A stretch of DNA of 64,000 bases from Cytophagales bacterium (GCA_033344775.1 JAWPMT010000005.1:434001-498000); one strand, 5' to 3'. Counted from the first letter of the stretch, positions 43,174-52,167 are shown. Program-made: numbers and translations. Notes: generated from the letters alone by a model not told the origin.

Positions 43174-44609
43174 TTCAAAGCCTCATTAAGTACTGACTTG
43201 ATTTGCTCTTGTACATTCATTAGGTCCATCCGAGCCGTCTGATATTGCCTCAGCAGATCATTGGGATCGCCCAGGCTGACTTCTTCACTGTGTGGGTTCT
43301 TGATGTCGAGGTTATAATCTCGGTCTTTGATGTCTTTGAAAGGTACATTCCAGGCCAATTCATTCTCTATACGATGATCCCACCAGGCTTTTTCCTGGTC
43401 AAATTCATTGATGTGTATGGGTTTAGTCTTATTGTAGCTTTTCGCGCCAGGCGGATACGGGTGCTCGTAGTACCAGGTTTCAGTGGTGGCTTTCCCTTTG
43501 GTAAAAAATAGGAGATTTGTTTTGATACTAGTATATGGGTTGAACACACCATTCGGAAGTCTTACAATCGTATGAAGGTCACACTTGGTCATCAGTTCTT
43601 CCTTGATACGGGTCTTAACCCCTTCGCCAAACAGCGTACCATCAGGTAATACGATCGCCGCCCGCCCACTATCTTTCAACAGCCGGATAATCAATGCCAG
43701 GAATAGGTCAGCAGTCTCTTTTGTTCGGAACTTCTGAGGGAAGTTTGTTTCTGTTCCATCCTCTTCAGTTCCCCCAAACGGTGGATTGGAGAGTACCACG
43801 TCTACACGATCTTTACTGCCCCAATCGGTAAAAGGACGGGTTAGGTAATTGTCACGCTTCACGACTGGCACATCCAGTCCGTGCAACATCAAATTAGTGG
43901 TGGCTAGCATGTGGGGCATGGGTTTCTTCTCCACACCCACGAACATGTCACGCATTTGAACCAGTTCTGATGGGCTCTTCACCTGTTTGCGAACGTGCTC
44001 AATGGCACAGGTAAGGAATCCAGCTGTTCCGCAAGCTGGGTCCAATACCTTCTCCCCAATTTGAGGATTGACCATATCGGTCATGAATTGAGTAACTGCT
44101 CTAGGGGTATAATACTCACCGGATGATCCGGCACTCTGCAACTCCTTCAGGATGGTCTCATAAATGTCATTGAAGAGGTGGCGTTCATTCTGATTGTTGA
44201 AGTCGATTTCATTCACCTTGTTGATCACCTGTCGAATCAGGGTCCCGGACTTCATATAGTTGTAAGAGTCTTCAAACACCGACTTAATGATCCATCCTTG
44301 CGGTGACGTCTTAGGAGTAACTTTTAGTTCCTTCAGTGTGGGGAATAGCTCATTGTCGACAAAGTTCTTGAGGTCATCACCTGTGATCCCTTCTTCATCG
44401 TTCGCCCACGATCCCCATTTTAGCTTTTCAGGGATAGGTGAATCATAATTCTCAAGGGTGATATCCCACTCTTCCTCCATGTCGGAAAATATCTTCAAGA
44501 AGATCATCCAGACCATTTGAGAGATACGCTGAGCGTCTCCGTCAACACCAGCATCCTGACGCATGATATCACGGATGGATTTGATGGTAGTGGTTATGTT
44601 TGATGACAT
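43170..44609 (-). CDS. hsdM: Type I restriction-modification DNA methyltransferase HsdM
   Basis: 479 residues, usual length. An N-terminal helical domain (~1-140) is followed by the N6-adenine methyltransferase fold: SAM motif DPACGTAGF (~195), then catalytic motif IV in VVLSNPPFGG (~270). It methylates adenine in the host target together with HsdS and provides the core of the restriction complex. It starts one base after the stop of the phosphoribosyltransferase-like gene and overlaps hsdS, so the order R, PRT, M, S is tightly coupled. All key residues are present. Confidence 0.96.
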   Translation of the reverse strand: MSSNITTTIKSIRDIMRQDAGVDGDAQRISQMVWMIFLKIFSDMEEEWDITLENYDSPIPEKLKWGSWANDEEGITGDDLKNFVDNELFPTLKELKVTPKTSPQGWIIKSVFEDSYNYMKSGTLIRQVINKVNEIDFNNQNERHLFNDIYETILKELQSAGSSGEYYTPRAVTQFMTDMVNPQIGEKVLDPACGTAGFLTCAIEHVRKQVKSPSELVQMRDMFVGVEKKPMPHMLATTNLMLHGLDVPVVKRDNYLTRPFTDWGSKDRVDVVLSNPPFGGTEEDGTETNFPQKFRTKETADLFLALIIRLLKDSGRAAIVLPDGTLFGEGVKTRIKEELMTKCDLHTIVRLPNGVFNPYTSIKTNLLFFTKGKATTETWYYEHPYPPGAKSYNKTKPIHINEFDQEKAWWDHRIENELAWNVPFKDIKDRDYNLDIKNPHSEEVSLGDPNDLLRQYQTARMDLMNVQEQIKSVLNEALN

Positions 44610-45173
44610 TTAATTATCTGAACCTTTCGATTTTAATATTACACCAGAATATCTAGAATTCGAGAAATTGTATTTGTCGAGAAGGAAGTTTAGGACTTCC
44701 ATCGTTTGCCCTGAACCATAAACATCGTCGTATATAAAAATCTTTTTGTTTTTATCTATTTCCTGGATTTGATCTTCATTTTGCAAAACAAATTCAGATA
44801 ATTCAGAAGGGGAATCTGATTTATGATCGTCATACTCTTGGTCTTTTAAAAAGCAATTAGAGATGTCTATTGTATTGGGAAATGTTCTTTGAATCGCCTC
44901 TCTAATGGGTTCAATGAAATAAGTAATATTACTTGGAGGGTGTATAGTTAAGAAGCATTCATCTGTCATATCTACATGTTTCATAACATTTTTGAGAAAG
45001 GCATCTATGACTGGGCCTGAGTATCTATCCCAAATTTTTTGCCGCTCATTCTCAGCTATCTGCGGATTTCCGAGACGCATCATTCTGCGGTAATAGTCCG
45101 GGGTGAACATTGGATCACCTCCCTGTAAATAATTTTTCTCGCTCAGTTCTGCAAGATAGAAGTCGACACTCAT
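44610..45173 (-). CDS. Phosphoribosyltransferase-like protein inside the restriction operon
   Basis: 187 residues. The C-terminal part has IFIYDDVYGSGQTMEVLNFLL (~145-165), the acidic PRPP-binding loop plus GxGxT of type I phosphoribosyltransferases. The N-terminal ~100 residues include YYRRMMRLGNP and a helical segment that I do not recognise. There is no clear hood domain for a purine or pyrimidine, so the substrate is unknown. It lies 5 bp after hsdR and abuts hsdM, within a single operon, which implies a role linked to the restriction system. It may be a nucleotide-metabolising accessory, a regulator, or an independent defence gene. PRTase-fold proteins are not standard parts of type I systems. 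Confidence 0.75.
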   Translation of the reverse strand: MSVDFYLAELSEKNYLQGGDPMFTPDYYRRMMRLGNPQIAENERQKIWDRYSGPVIDAFLKNVMKHVDMTDECFLTIHPPSNITYFIEPIREAIQRTFPNTIDISNCFLKDQEYDDHKSDSPSELSEFVLQNEDQIQEIDKNKKIFIYDDVYGSGQTMEVLNFLLDKYNFSNSRYSGVILKSKGSDN

Positions 45174-45178
45174 GAATA

Positions 45179-47539
45179 TTATGCTGTTTTGTAAATTTCA
45201 TTTTCCAACTCCCTCAAGGCCAATTCAAAATCAATCTTCCGTCCAAAGGCCCGGACGATTTCTACAGGTGTTCCTAATTCTGTCAATGGGTACACTTTTA
45301 TTACTTCCCCCGATTCAATTGTTGTAATACCCTCTACCTCGTATTTATCTAGTAACTTTTGTAATACGGCCTGTGCTTGTTCTGAATACTTGCTGAAATA
45401 ATTGCTCCCCCGCACTATACTAGCGCGTTGCTTACGGGTCAAAGGAGGTTGGTCATACGCCACATGACAGATTAAATCAAATGGATCAAGGTCTTGTCCA
45501 ACTTCTTCAGATAAAGCTTCCCACAATACGCCAATCTCCGCCATCTCGTTCATGATGATGGTCTTTTTCTCCTCTTGGGTCCACTTATCTAGAAAACCAT
45601 CCAAACTTCCATAGGCTTCTTGTACATTTTTCCTTGTGTAGTCTTTAAGTGATTCGGTAATCAGTTTGCCGTCTGCACCATAATACTGTACCCGCTCATT
45701 TACAACAGAGACAGGTACGTCCATCACATAGTATTTTGGTCTTGTTTCACCTCCTGTCGGATCAAGCCCTTTGCCGCGATTGATGACAGTTTCCCTTGCA
45801 TCGGGCTCCTGAATATCATATTCCTCATCAAACTCTGGTGGAACTGGAGAATCCTCCTCTGAGGGCTCATAAATCTGTACTGGGTCGCCATCGAAATCAG
45901 GGTCGGCAAACATGTTAGTGACCTTGCGGAAATCCATGATATTAAAGTAAACTTTACCTTCATCCTCCCGGATTCTAGTTCCCCGTCCAATAATTTGTTT
46001 GAACTCCGTCATTGACCCAATATTTGTATCCAATGCGATCACCTTAACCATCTTTGTATCTACACCGGTCGTTAACATTTTACTGGTTGTAGCAATTACC
46101 GGAAATCTCTCCTCCACATCCATGAAGGGGTCCAGCTCTACCTTTCCTTCTTCGCTATCCCCGGTGATCCGTACTACATAGTTGGAGTAATCAGCATATA
46201 AATCGGAATTGAGTTCGACTAAAGCACGCCGCATCGCTTCAGCATGTTCAATGTCTACGCAGAAGACAATGGTCTTTGCAAATCGGTCCGTTGATCTTAA
46301 GAATTCAGTGATTTTGGCCGCTACTTTTTTCGTTCTATCGTCAATGACTATATTCCTATTGAAGTCTTTAAGATTGTAGATACGATCTTCAATAACATTA
46401 CCCCTATTATCCACCTTGCCCTTTTCGGGACGGTAACCTTCATCTACATCCATTGATACGCGGATGACTTTGTATGGTGCCAGGAATCCGTCATCAATGC
46501 CCTGTCTTAATGTGTAGGTGTAAACTGGATCACCAAAGTATGAGATATTGGAAATGTCTTTTGTCTCTTTTGGTGTAGCCGTCAGACCAATATGAATCGC
46601 GTTACTGAAGTAGGTCAAAATCTCATGCCACGCAGAGGCTTCACGCGCGCTACCCCGATGACACTCATCAATGATAATTAGATCAAAAAAGTCCGGTGAA
46701 AATTTCTTAAATACGTTTTTTACCTCCTCTTCGCCGGTGAGGGATTGGTAGAGAGCAAAATAGATTTGATAGGACTTGTCGATTTTGCTTCTTTGAATCT
46801 TCGTCATGATTTCACTCCCCAAAGGTTTGAAATCATTGTTCTTGGTCTGATCAACCAAGGCATTTCGATCTGCTAAGAACAAGACACGACTTACCCGTTT
46901 GGCTTTCCACAGGCGCCAGATGATTTGAAAAGCCGTGTAGGTTTTACCGGTTCCCGTGGCCATCACCAAAAGATTTCTATAATTGCCCTTGGCTATGTTT
47001 TCAATGGTTCGGTTGATGGCGTTTTGTTGGTAGTAGCGAGGAGATTTACCCGAATCGTCCTGGTAGTAATCTTGTTCCAGGAGTTTTTCAACTTCAGGAT
47101 CGCTGATGCCCACATGACGTAGGTACTTGTTCCAAAGTGATGATGGAGTGGGGAATTCCTCCAGTGTGATTTCTTCTTCGGTGAATCCTTCAAGTCCGGT
47201 TTTATCATGATAGATAAAAGCATCACCATTGGAGGAAAACACGAAGGGTATTTGCAATATGTCAGCGTAACCAAGACCTTGTTGCATTCCAGCGCCGACA
47301 CTGTGTTTGTTGTCCTTGGCCTCTATGATTGCTATAGGTATGTTAGGCTTGTAATAAAGAATATAATCCGCCCGCTTTTGCTTGCCACGTGTATGTGTTT
47401 TCCCTCTGACAATAATTCGTCCGTCAGTAAATGAAACCTCTCTGGCAATCTGAGTCCGTAAATCCCAGCCAGCAGCTAGTACTGCGGGAGTTATGTACTT
47501 ATCACAAATATCGATTTCAGAGAGACCGGACTTTGACAT
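45179..47539 (-). CDS. hsdR: Type I restriction endonuclease and translocase subunit HsdR
   Basis: 786 residues. An N-terminal nuclease domain (~30-120) carries a PD-(D/E)XK-like pattern: DYILYYKPNIPIAIIEAKD holds the E-x-K pair. A superfamily 2 helicase core follows: MATGTGKTYTA (Walker A, ~195), DECHRGSA (~290), GLTATP (~320), then helicase domain 2 with TTGVDTKMV and GRGTR. The C-terminal ~200 residues match the EcoEI-type R C-terminal region, which binds the methylase. It pumps and cuts unmodified DNA with HsdM/HsdS. It is the first gene of the five-gene defence operon and lies at the right end of the island, 166 bp from the right attachment site. It looks intact. Confidence 0.96.
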   Translation of the reverse strand: MSKSGLSEIDICDKYITPAVLAAGWDLRTQIAREVSFTDGRIIVRGKTHTRGKQKRADYILYYKPNIPIAIIEAKDNKHSVGAGMQQGLGYADILQIPFVFSSNGDAFIYHDKTGLEGFTEEEITLEEFPTPSSLWNKYLRHVGISDPEVEKLLEQDYYQDDSGKSPRYYQQNAINRTIENIAKGNYRNLLVMATGTGKTYTAFQIIWRLWKAKRVSRVLFLADRNALVDQTKNNDFKPLGSEIMTKIQRSKIDKSYQIYFALYQSLTGEEEVKNVFKKFSPDFFDLIIIDECHRGSAREASAWHEILTYFSNAIHIGLTATPKETKDISNISYFGDPVYTYTLRQGIDDGFLAPYKVIRVSMDVDEGYRPEKGKVDNRGNVIEDRIYNLKDFNRNIVIDDRTKKVAAKITEFLRSTDRFAKTIVFCVDIEHAEAMRRALVELNSDLYADYSNYVVRITGDSEEGKVELDPFMDVEERFPVIATTSKMLTTGVDTKMVKVIALDTNIGSMTEFKQIIGRGTRIREDEGKVYFNIMDFRKVTNMFADPDFDGDPVQIYEPSEEDSPVPPEFDEEYDIQEPDARETVINRGKGLDPTGGETRPKYYVMDVPVSVVNERVQYYGADGKLITESLKDYTRKNVQEAYGSLDGFLDKWTQEEKKTIIMNEMAEIGVLWEALSEEVGQDLDPFDLICHVAYDQPPLTRKQRASIVRGSNYFSKYSEQAQAVLQKLLDKYEVEGITTIESGEVIKVYPLTELGTPVEIVRAFGRKIDFELALRELENEIYKTA

Positions 47540-47640
47540 GTAGTTGCGTGAAATTTAAATAAATATAGTCATGTCCGTATTCTCGCCTAAACATCCGATT
47601 AATTTTTCTTATTAATGATAGATGAAAAAACGCGTCAATT

Positions 47641-47659
47641 TACTTCACTCATACTTCAC
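47641..47659 (+). repeat. Right arm-type recombinase sites (candidate)
   Basis: Two perfect TACTTCAC copies at 47641-47648 and 47652-47659, 11 bp apart, in the same orientation and spacing as the pair at 34532-34550 near the left end. Flanking bases are also partly shared (CACA then TTTA). They lie about 47 bp inside the right attachment repeat. Confidence 0.55.
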
Positions 47660-47677
47660 ACTTTAGTCGAAAGGCAT

Positions 47678-47708
47678 AAAAAAACCCCTCTCAGCGAACC
47701 GAGAGGGG
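47678..47708 (-). terminator. Intrinsic terminator now serving tRNA-Glu
   Basis: Perfect 8-bp stem CCCCTCTC/GAGAGGGG with an 8-base loop, followed on the minus strand by seven T. It lies inside the island end, so the element supplies a terminator for the tRNA gene it entered. Confidence 0.85.
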
Positions 47709-47743
47709 AAAAATAATGTAGTCCGTAGGGGAATCGAACCCCT
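47706..47743. repeat. Right attachment site (38-bp direct repeat)
   Basis: Identical to 34401-34438. It overlaps the T-arm, acceptor 3' strand and trailer of the intact tRNA-Glu gene, so integration kept the tRNA whole. Confidence 0.93.
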
Positions 47744-47790
47744 GTTACCAGGATGAAAACCTGGCGTCCTAACCCCTAGACGAACGGACC
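47719..47790 (-). tRNA. tRNA-Glu (anticodon UUC)
   Basis: On the minus strand it starts GGTCCGT and ends ACGGACT plus discriminator A; the acceptor pairs fully with one G-T pair at 1-72. The anticodon stem is CCAGG/CCTGG around the loop TTTTCAT, giving UUC. The T-arm GGGG-TTCGATT-CCCC is perfect. CCA is not encoded. It is the integration target of the island on its 3' side. Confidence 0.95.
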
Positions 47791-47806
47791 AGTTTATTTG
47801 GGAGGG

Positions 47807-47836
47807 CAAAAATAGAATTGAAGGTTACAATTACAA
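47807..47836 (-). promoter_or_regulatory. Bacteroidota promoter of tRNA-Glu
   Basis: On the minus strand TTG (47836-47834), 19 bases, then TATTTTTG (47814-47807), an exact match to TTG-N19-TAnnTTTG. Transcription would begin about 10 bases before the mature tRNA 5' end at 47790. Confidence 0.8.
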
Positions 47837-47935
47837 ACAATTCTTGAAAATATTTTTTGATTTACTTCAACTTAGTTCGGCAAGTATCTGACTATCATTC
47901 AGATGTAATGAAATTTGTTTTCAAACAATTAAAAA

Positions 47936-48193
47936 TCAACACACCATCCCTCCGTCTGGATCGAGATAGCAGGAATCCGCAGAAATAGATCGGCTCCAAT
48001 TTAATTCCTTCTCAAGCGTCAATAAGAAGTCATTCATGGCTTCTTTCCCTTTGATCACTTTTCCGCTTTCTAATAGATAAGGAAGCGTAGTAGCCACATT
48101 AGCCAGCACTTCATAGGCCGCCACCATATTTTTCAGTTGCTCTTCTATTTCATCGGCCAAACGGCTTTCGACAGGCCTTACAAGTGTTAACAT
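47936..48193 (-). CDS. Small hypothetical protein
   Basis: 85 residues, not recognised. It is mostly helical, with a middle segment LKNMVAAYEVLANVATTLPYLLESG and a C-terminal part ending CYLDPDGGMVC with two cysteines. No signal peptide or membrane segment. It lies alone between tRNA-Glu and gapA, reading away from gapA, with start codons 175 bp apart. Its natural amino-acid composition and clean start suggest a real gene, but nothing in it or beside it points to a function. Confidence 0.55.
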   Translation of the reverse strand: MLTLVRPVESRLADEIEEQLKNMVAAYEVLANVATTLPYLLESGKVIKGKEAMNDFLLTLEKELNWSRSISADSCYLDPDGGMVC

Positions 48194-48303
48194 TTTGTTT
48201 CTTAGATATTAAAACATGAAAACGCAAAGTGTCACATTATGGTTCGACTATGCTGTGCAAACGTTAACTATTTAGAGGATGAAAACCCTAATCAAAAGTG
48301 AAT

Positions 48304-48333
48304 TTGTTTAAGCAGTTTCTAGTTATACATTTG
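48304..48333 (+). promoter_or_regulatory. Bacteroidota promoter of gapA
   Basis: TTG (48304-48306), 19 bases, TACATTTG (48326-48333): an exact TTG-N19-TAnnTTTG match, 36 bp before the gapA start codon. Transcription start is expected near 48340. Confidence 0.85.
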
Positions 48334-48356
48334 CACCTCAATTGATTACAGTTTAA

Positions 48357-49361
<1,005 letters not shown>

Positions 49362-49387
49362 GCCAAAAGAAATATCTCACAATCAAA

Positions 49388-49413
49388 AGAAGCTGCTCAA
49401 TTGGGCAGCTTCT
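49388..49413. terminator. Bidirectional-type hairpin between gapA and the next gene
   Basis: Arms AGAAGCTGC and GCAGCTTCT with an 8-base loop, perfect. It lies 27 bp after the gapA stop and 21 bp after the stop of the minus-strand lipoprotein gene. The T-run is short on the plus strand (TCTGTTT), so strength is uncertain. Confidence 0.65.
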
Positions 49414-49433
49414 TCTGTTTATAATGTCTCCAC

Positions 49434-50342
49434 TTAACTTTCTTCGTAAAAGTCGTAATGGTATTCTATGGTATATTCGGGCTCACCGAATGTATTGAAT
49501 ATTTCTGTCTTCTCCTTTAGTCCCTGTTCGTTGTAGAAGTACAAACGGTGGTTTCTCATCTTTCCTCGAAGATGAAACTCACTTCTTATCAGCCGATCTC
49601 CTTCATAGAAATATTTGTATTCTTTATCTCCTATTCTATGGATTGATAATCGCTCACCTTCGTACTCGAAATACTCCTGCTTGACACTGCGTTGGGGGTG
49701 TTTGATTTTCACTTGAGCTTCTTCACCTTCAACCGATCGAAAGAACTCGGTATTATATAGCGTCGTTGTTTCGAACAGCGTTACCTTGACCCCTTCAAAT
49801 TCAAACTTCTCCTCATACCCTTTAAAGAAATTTTGAATCCTTCCTTCAGCATCAAAGCTTGCTTCCGTATTGATGGTAAGCGGAAGTCCTTGATCCCGTA
49901 AAGGGACCGTACTCTTAAATCTACCATAATTGGAATCACTGAAATCCCCATAACGAGGATGCCTCTTCTCTTCTGTGACATCCGCATACTTCCTGGGCCA
50001 ATCATTCCCATAGAGGAAGTTCCAGTTTCCTCCCATGAACAAGCCATCCATGACATGTACCAGGGCATCTCCATTTGGCTCAGTCCAAAATACTACCTTA
50101 AAAGGTTCCGAGTAATCGTAAGGATAACTCAGGTGATTGGTCACATCGATCAAAGTACCATCCGGGTTAAAGGCTGCTACGGATACAATCTGATCGCGTT
50201 TTTGCTGTGTATCATTTTGATGGCTGATAAAAGTCGTGGCGACACTTCTCACGTGTCCCATTCCGATAGATCTGACAGGTTCCTGTTCGATTTGACAGCC
50301 GAATAAAATCGTCGATAAAAAAAATGAAAAGTAAAACCTCAT
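49434..50342 (-). CDS. Probable lipoprotein of unknown function
   Basis: 302 residues. The N-terminus (FYFSFFLSTILFGC) is a lipoprotein signal with cysteine at ~16, so it is probably anchored in a membrane facing the periplasm. The rest has short repeated strand-turn units rich in Tyr, Glu, Phe and Gly (for example RLSIHRIGDKEYKYFYEGDRLIRSEF, KMRNHRLYFYNEQGLKEK). These resemble the YD/MORN-like repeats of Bacteroidota surface proteins. No enzyme motif is visible. It converges on gapA with a shared hairpin between them. Function unknown. Confidence 0.7.
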   Translation of the reverse strand: MRFYFSFFLSTILFGCQIEQEPVRSIGMGHVRSVATTFISHQNDTQQKRDQIVSVAAFNPDGTLIDVTNHLSYPYDYSEPFKVVFWTEPNGDALVHVMDGLFMGGNWNFLYGNDWPRKYADVTEEKRHPRYGDFSDSNYGRFKSTVPLRDQGLPLTINTEASFDAEGRIQNFFKGYEEKFEFEGVKVTLFETTTLYNTEFFRSVEGEEAQVKIKHPQRSVKQEYFEYEGERLSIHRIGDKEYKYFYEGDRLIRSEFHLRGKMRNHRLYFYNEQGLKEKTEIFNTFGEPEYTIEYHYDFYEES

Positions 50343-50438
50343 GGACTTTCGTGTTTTGTATAGCAGTAAGATGCGAGATTTTATACCGTTAATCCAACAT
50401 CAGATCACTTTGGCAACGTTTTTGCGTGTCAGTACAGC

Positions 50439-51182
50439 ATGCAAAAACTCGCCATAACGCTTATTATCGTGTCGCTGGTACTCAGTAGCTGTACCAGCTT
50501 TCAATACCTCAATATCGACAGCTCTATTGCCGAAACAGACAATGGATTCATTCATGAGAATGACTCCATTCGACTGGCCTATTACTTCACTGAAACGGGG
50601 GCCATGGAAATTGAAGTCCACAATTTATCAAAACAATTAATCTATGTTGACTGGAATAAATCCGCATTGATCAAGGATGGTCAAAGCTTTTCGCTGGCCA
50701 ATGATCAATCCGTAATCGAGGCAAGGACTAGTTCAATTGATCTGTTTGACACTGGAATTGAAGTCGGTGATGTAAATGGCACGATCACCTCTACATCTTC
50801 CATGAACTTTATTCCGGAAGGTAGTTTTATCCGATATCAGACAAGAAACATCAATTTCGAACATTACGACCTCAAGCAATCACAGGGTGTAGAAGTCAGG
50901 ACGATAAGCAGCTATCGAATCAAAAACCTCAAAGTTGATCCACTTGAAGTTGAAAAATTCCAAACACTGTTATTTGTCGCTGACGAGGCCAATGAAAATC
51001 GCTCGATTTACAAACACGAGTTTTGGGTATCTGAAGTAAATGAAACCCAATACAACGACCAGGATTTGAACGGCAATCAGGTAAAACTCTCCAGAACCAC
51101 AGGTGCAGGAAAAGTACTGGGTGTAGTTGGAGGCGCTGCCTTGCTCACGGTTTTGGTTGCTGCGGAATTGGAGGAGGAATGA
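50439..51182 (+). CDS. Probable lipoprotein with C-terminal hydrophobic segment
   Basis: 247 residues, not recognised. The lipoprotein signal KLAITLIIVSLVLSSC places the modified cysteine near residue 18. The body has a beta-rich pattern, with YFTETGAMEIEVHNLSKQLIYVDWNKSALIKDG (~50-80) like a small immunoglobulin-type domain. Near the C-terminus GKVLGVVGGAALLTVLVAA could be a second membrane segment. It is divergent from the lipoprotein gene 49434-50342 with 96 bp between starts, and convergent with 51184-52167 with one base between the stops. Function unknown. Confidence 0.7.
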   Translation: MQKLAITLIIVSLVLSSCTSFQYLNIDSSIAETDNGFIHENDSIRLAYYFTETGAMEIEVHNLSKQLIYVDWNKSALIKDGQSFSLANDQSVIEARTSSIDLFDTGIEVGDVNGTITSTSSMNFIPEGSFIRYQTRNINFEHYDLKQSQGVEVRTISSYRIKNLKVDPLEVEKFQTLLFVADEANENRSIYKHEFWVSEVNETQYNDQDLNGNQVKLSRTTGAGKVLGVVGGAALLTVLVAAELEEE

Positions 51183-51183
51183 T

Positions 51184-52167
51184 TTAGTCTACAATAGACC
51201 TCAAAGCAGAATTACTTCGGCCATAACTAACAATCCGAACATCCAGAGGAAGGTGTTTGAATAGATCAAGCACCTTTTTCAGCGATTGGATAATCCAATA
51301 GGGCTCATTGCCAAAGGCCCCTCCACCTACCAATGTAAGAAAGACCAGGTTGTTGTCCGTTTTCTGGTAGTTTTCTAAGGCTGCTAAGAGTGTTGCTTCA
51401 TAGCTTGCTTCCAAGATCAATCTCGCAAACCGATCCCAATAAATTGACTCGATATGAGCATAGGCTACTGGTAGAGCCGAACAGTAGATTTGAGTAACGA
51501 TTTTGCCCGAATCACGAAAGGTTACTTCCGTATCTTTTTGAATACCAACTTTCAACTTCCCTTTTAACTCCTCATACGCTGCTTCATTAAGTTTTGCCAA
51601 TTCTTTGTTGATATGCAGTAATCCACTTTGATTGAGCATGGCATAACCATTCTGCATCTCCCAAAGATGAAATAATTCGTTATTCAAATGTTTTCCGATA
51701 TCGTCAAGGCAATCAATTTGGTGTTGATGAGTTTGACCAGTCTGGCCATTAATCTTCACAAAATAGTTTCTGAAAATGGTTCCAGCTCCGCAGGCGATTG
51801 CGCAAGCAGGTCCTTGGGTAAGGTCTGACTCATAACCATCTATTCCACTTTCCGGTGTTACAGATGGACTCACCATTTCCAAAAGGTTGAACTGAGAAGC
51901 AGCTTGAAAAACAGCTCCATTACTAATAGACAAAGTATGTAATTGTTGGACATCACCAATCCCTTCGCTCACTTTTAATTGAGACTTTGGAAGATCGGAA
52001 ACATCCTTACAATTTCGAAGATCCCGTAAAGAAGGAATTTCCAATGTGCCCATTTGAAAGGCCCTGCCATTCACTTTTGAAATCAGCTGATCTCCATTAA
52101 TCAAAAGGTTTTGACGTACCTGATCAGGACTTTTTTCTTGAAATCCAACTAACTTTTCAAACCACAC
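51184..52167 (-). CDS. Conserved protein of unknown function, macro-like C-terminus (tentative)
   Basis: 327 residues, soluble, no signal peptide. Distinct conserved-looking blocks: QGPACAIACGAGTIFRNYFV (~118-138), DTEVTFRDSGKIVTQIYCSALPVAY (~205-230), and LEASYEATLLAAL followed by LTLVGGGAFGNEPYWI (~280-295). The last block, a glycine-rich loop plus LDVRIVSYG, recalls the phosphate-binding loop of macro domains, which bind ADP-ribose. I recall similar proteins in both bacteria and eukaryotic microbes but know no assigned role. The macro-like reading is tentative. Confidence 0.6.
   Translation of the reverse strand: MWFEKLVGFQEKSPDQVRQNLLINGDQLISKVNGRAFQMGTLEIPSLRDLRNCKDVSDLPKSQLKVSEGIGDVQQLHTLSISNGAVFQAASQFNLLEMVSPSVTPESGIDGYESDLTQGPACAIACGAGTIFRNYFVKINGQTGQTHQHQIDCLDDIGKHLNNELFHLWEMQNGYAMLNQSGLLHINKELAKLNEAAYEELKGKLKVGIQKDTEVTFRDSGKIVTQIYCSALPVAYAHIESIYWDRFARLILEASYEATLLAALENYQKTDNNLVFLTLVGGGAFGNEPYWIIQSLKKVLDLFKHLPLDVRIVSYGRSNSALRSIVD

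Larger units (their letters stand above)
34401..47743. mobile_element. tRNA-Glu-integrated genomic island with defence cargo
   Basis: A 13.3 kb element is bounded by 38-bp direct repeats, with an intact tRNA-Glu at the right end and a recombinase gene starting 118 bp inside the left repeat. Paired TACTTCAC repeats occur just inside both ends. Cargo: excisionase-like HTH, polymerase-A-like protein in two frames, XRE regulator, coiled-coil and GAF-like membrane proteins, and an hsdR-PRTase-hsdM-hsdS-SIR2 operon. No relaxase, coupling protein or phage structural gene is present, so it is not self-transmissible by itself; a mobilisable island or phage satellite is more likely. Confidence 0.9.

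Noticed and set aside
34401-47743. Prophage
   Set aside because: No capsid, terminase, portal or lysis genes are present; only integration, regulation, a polymerase-like gene and defence genes.
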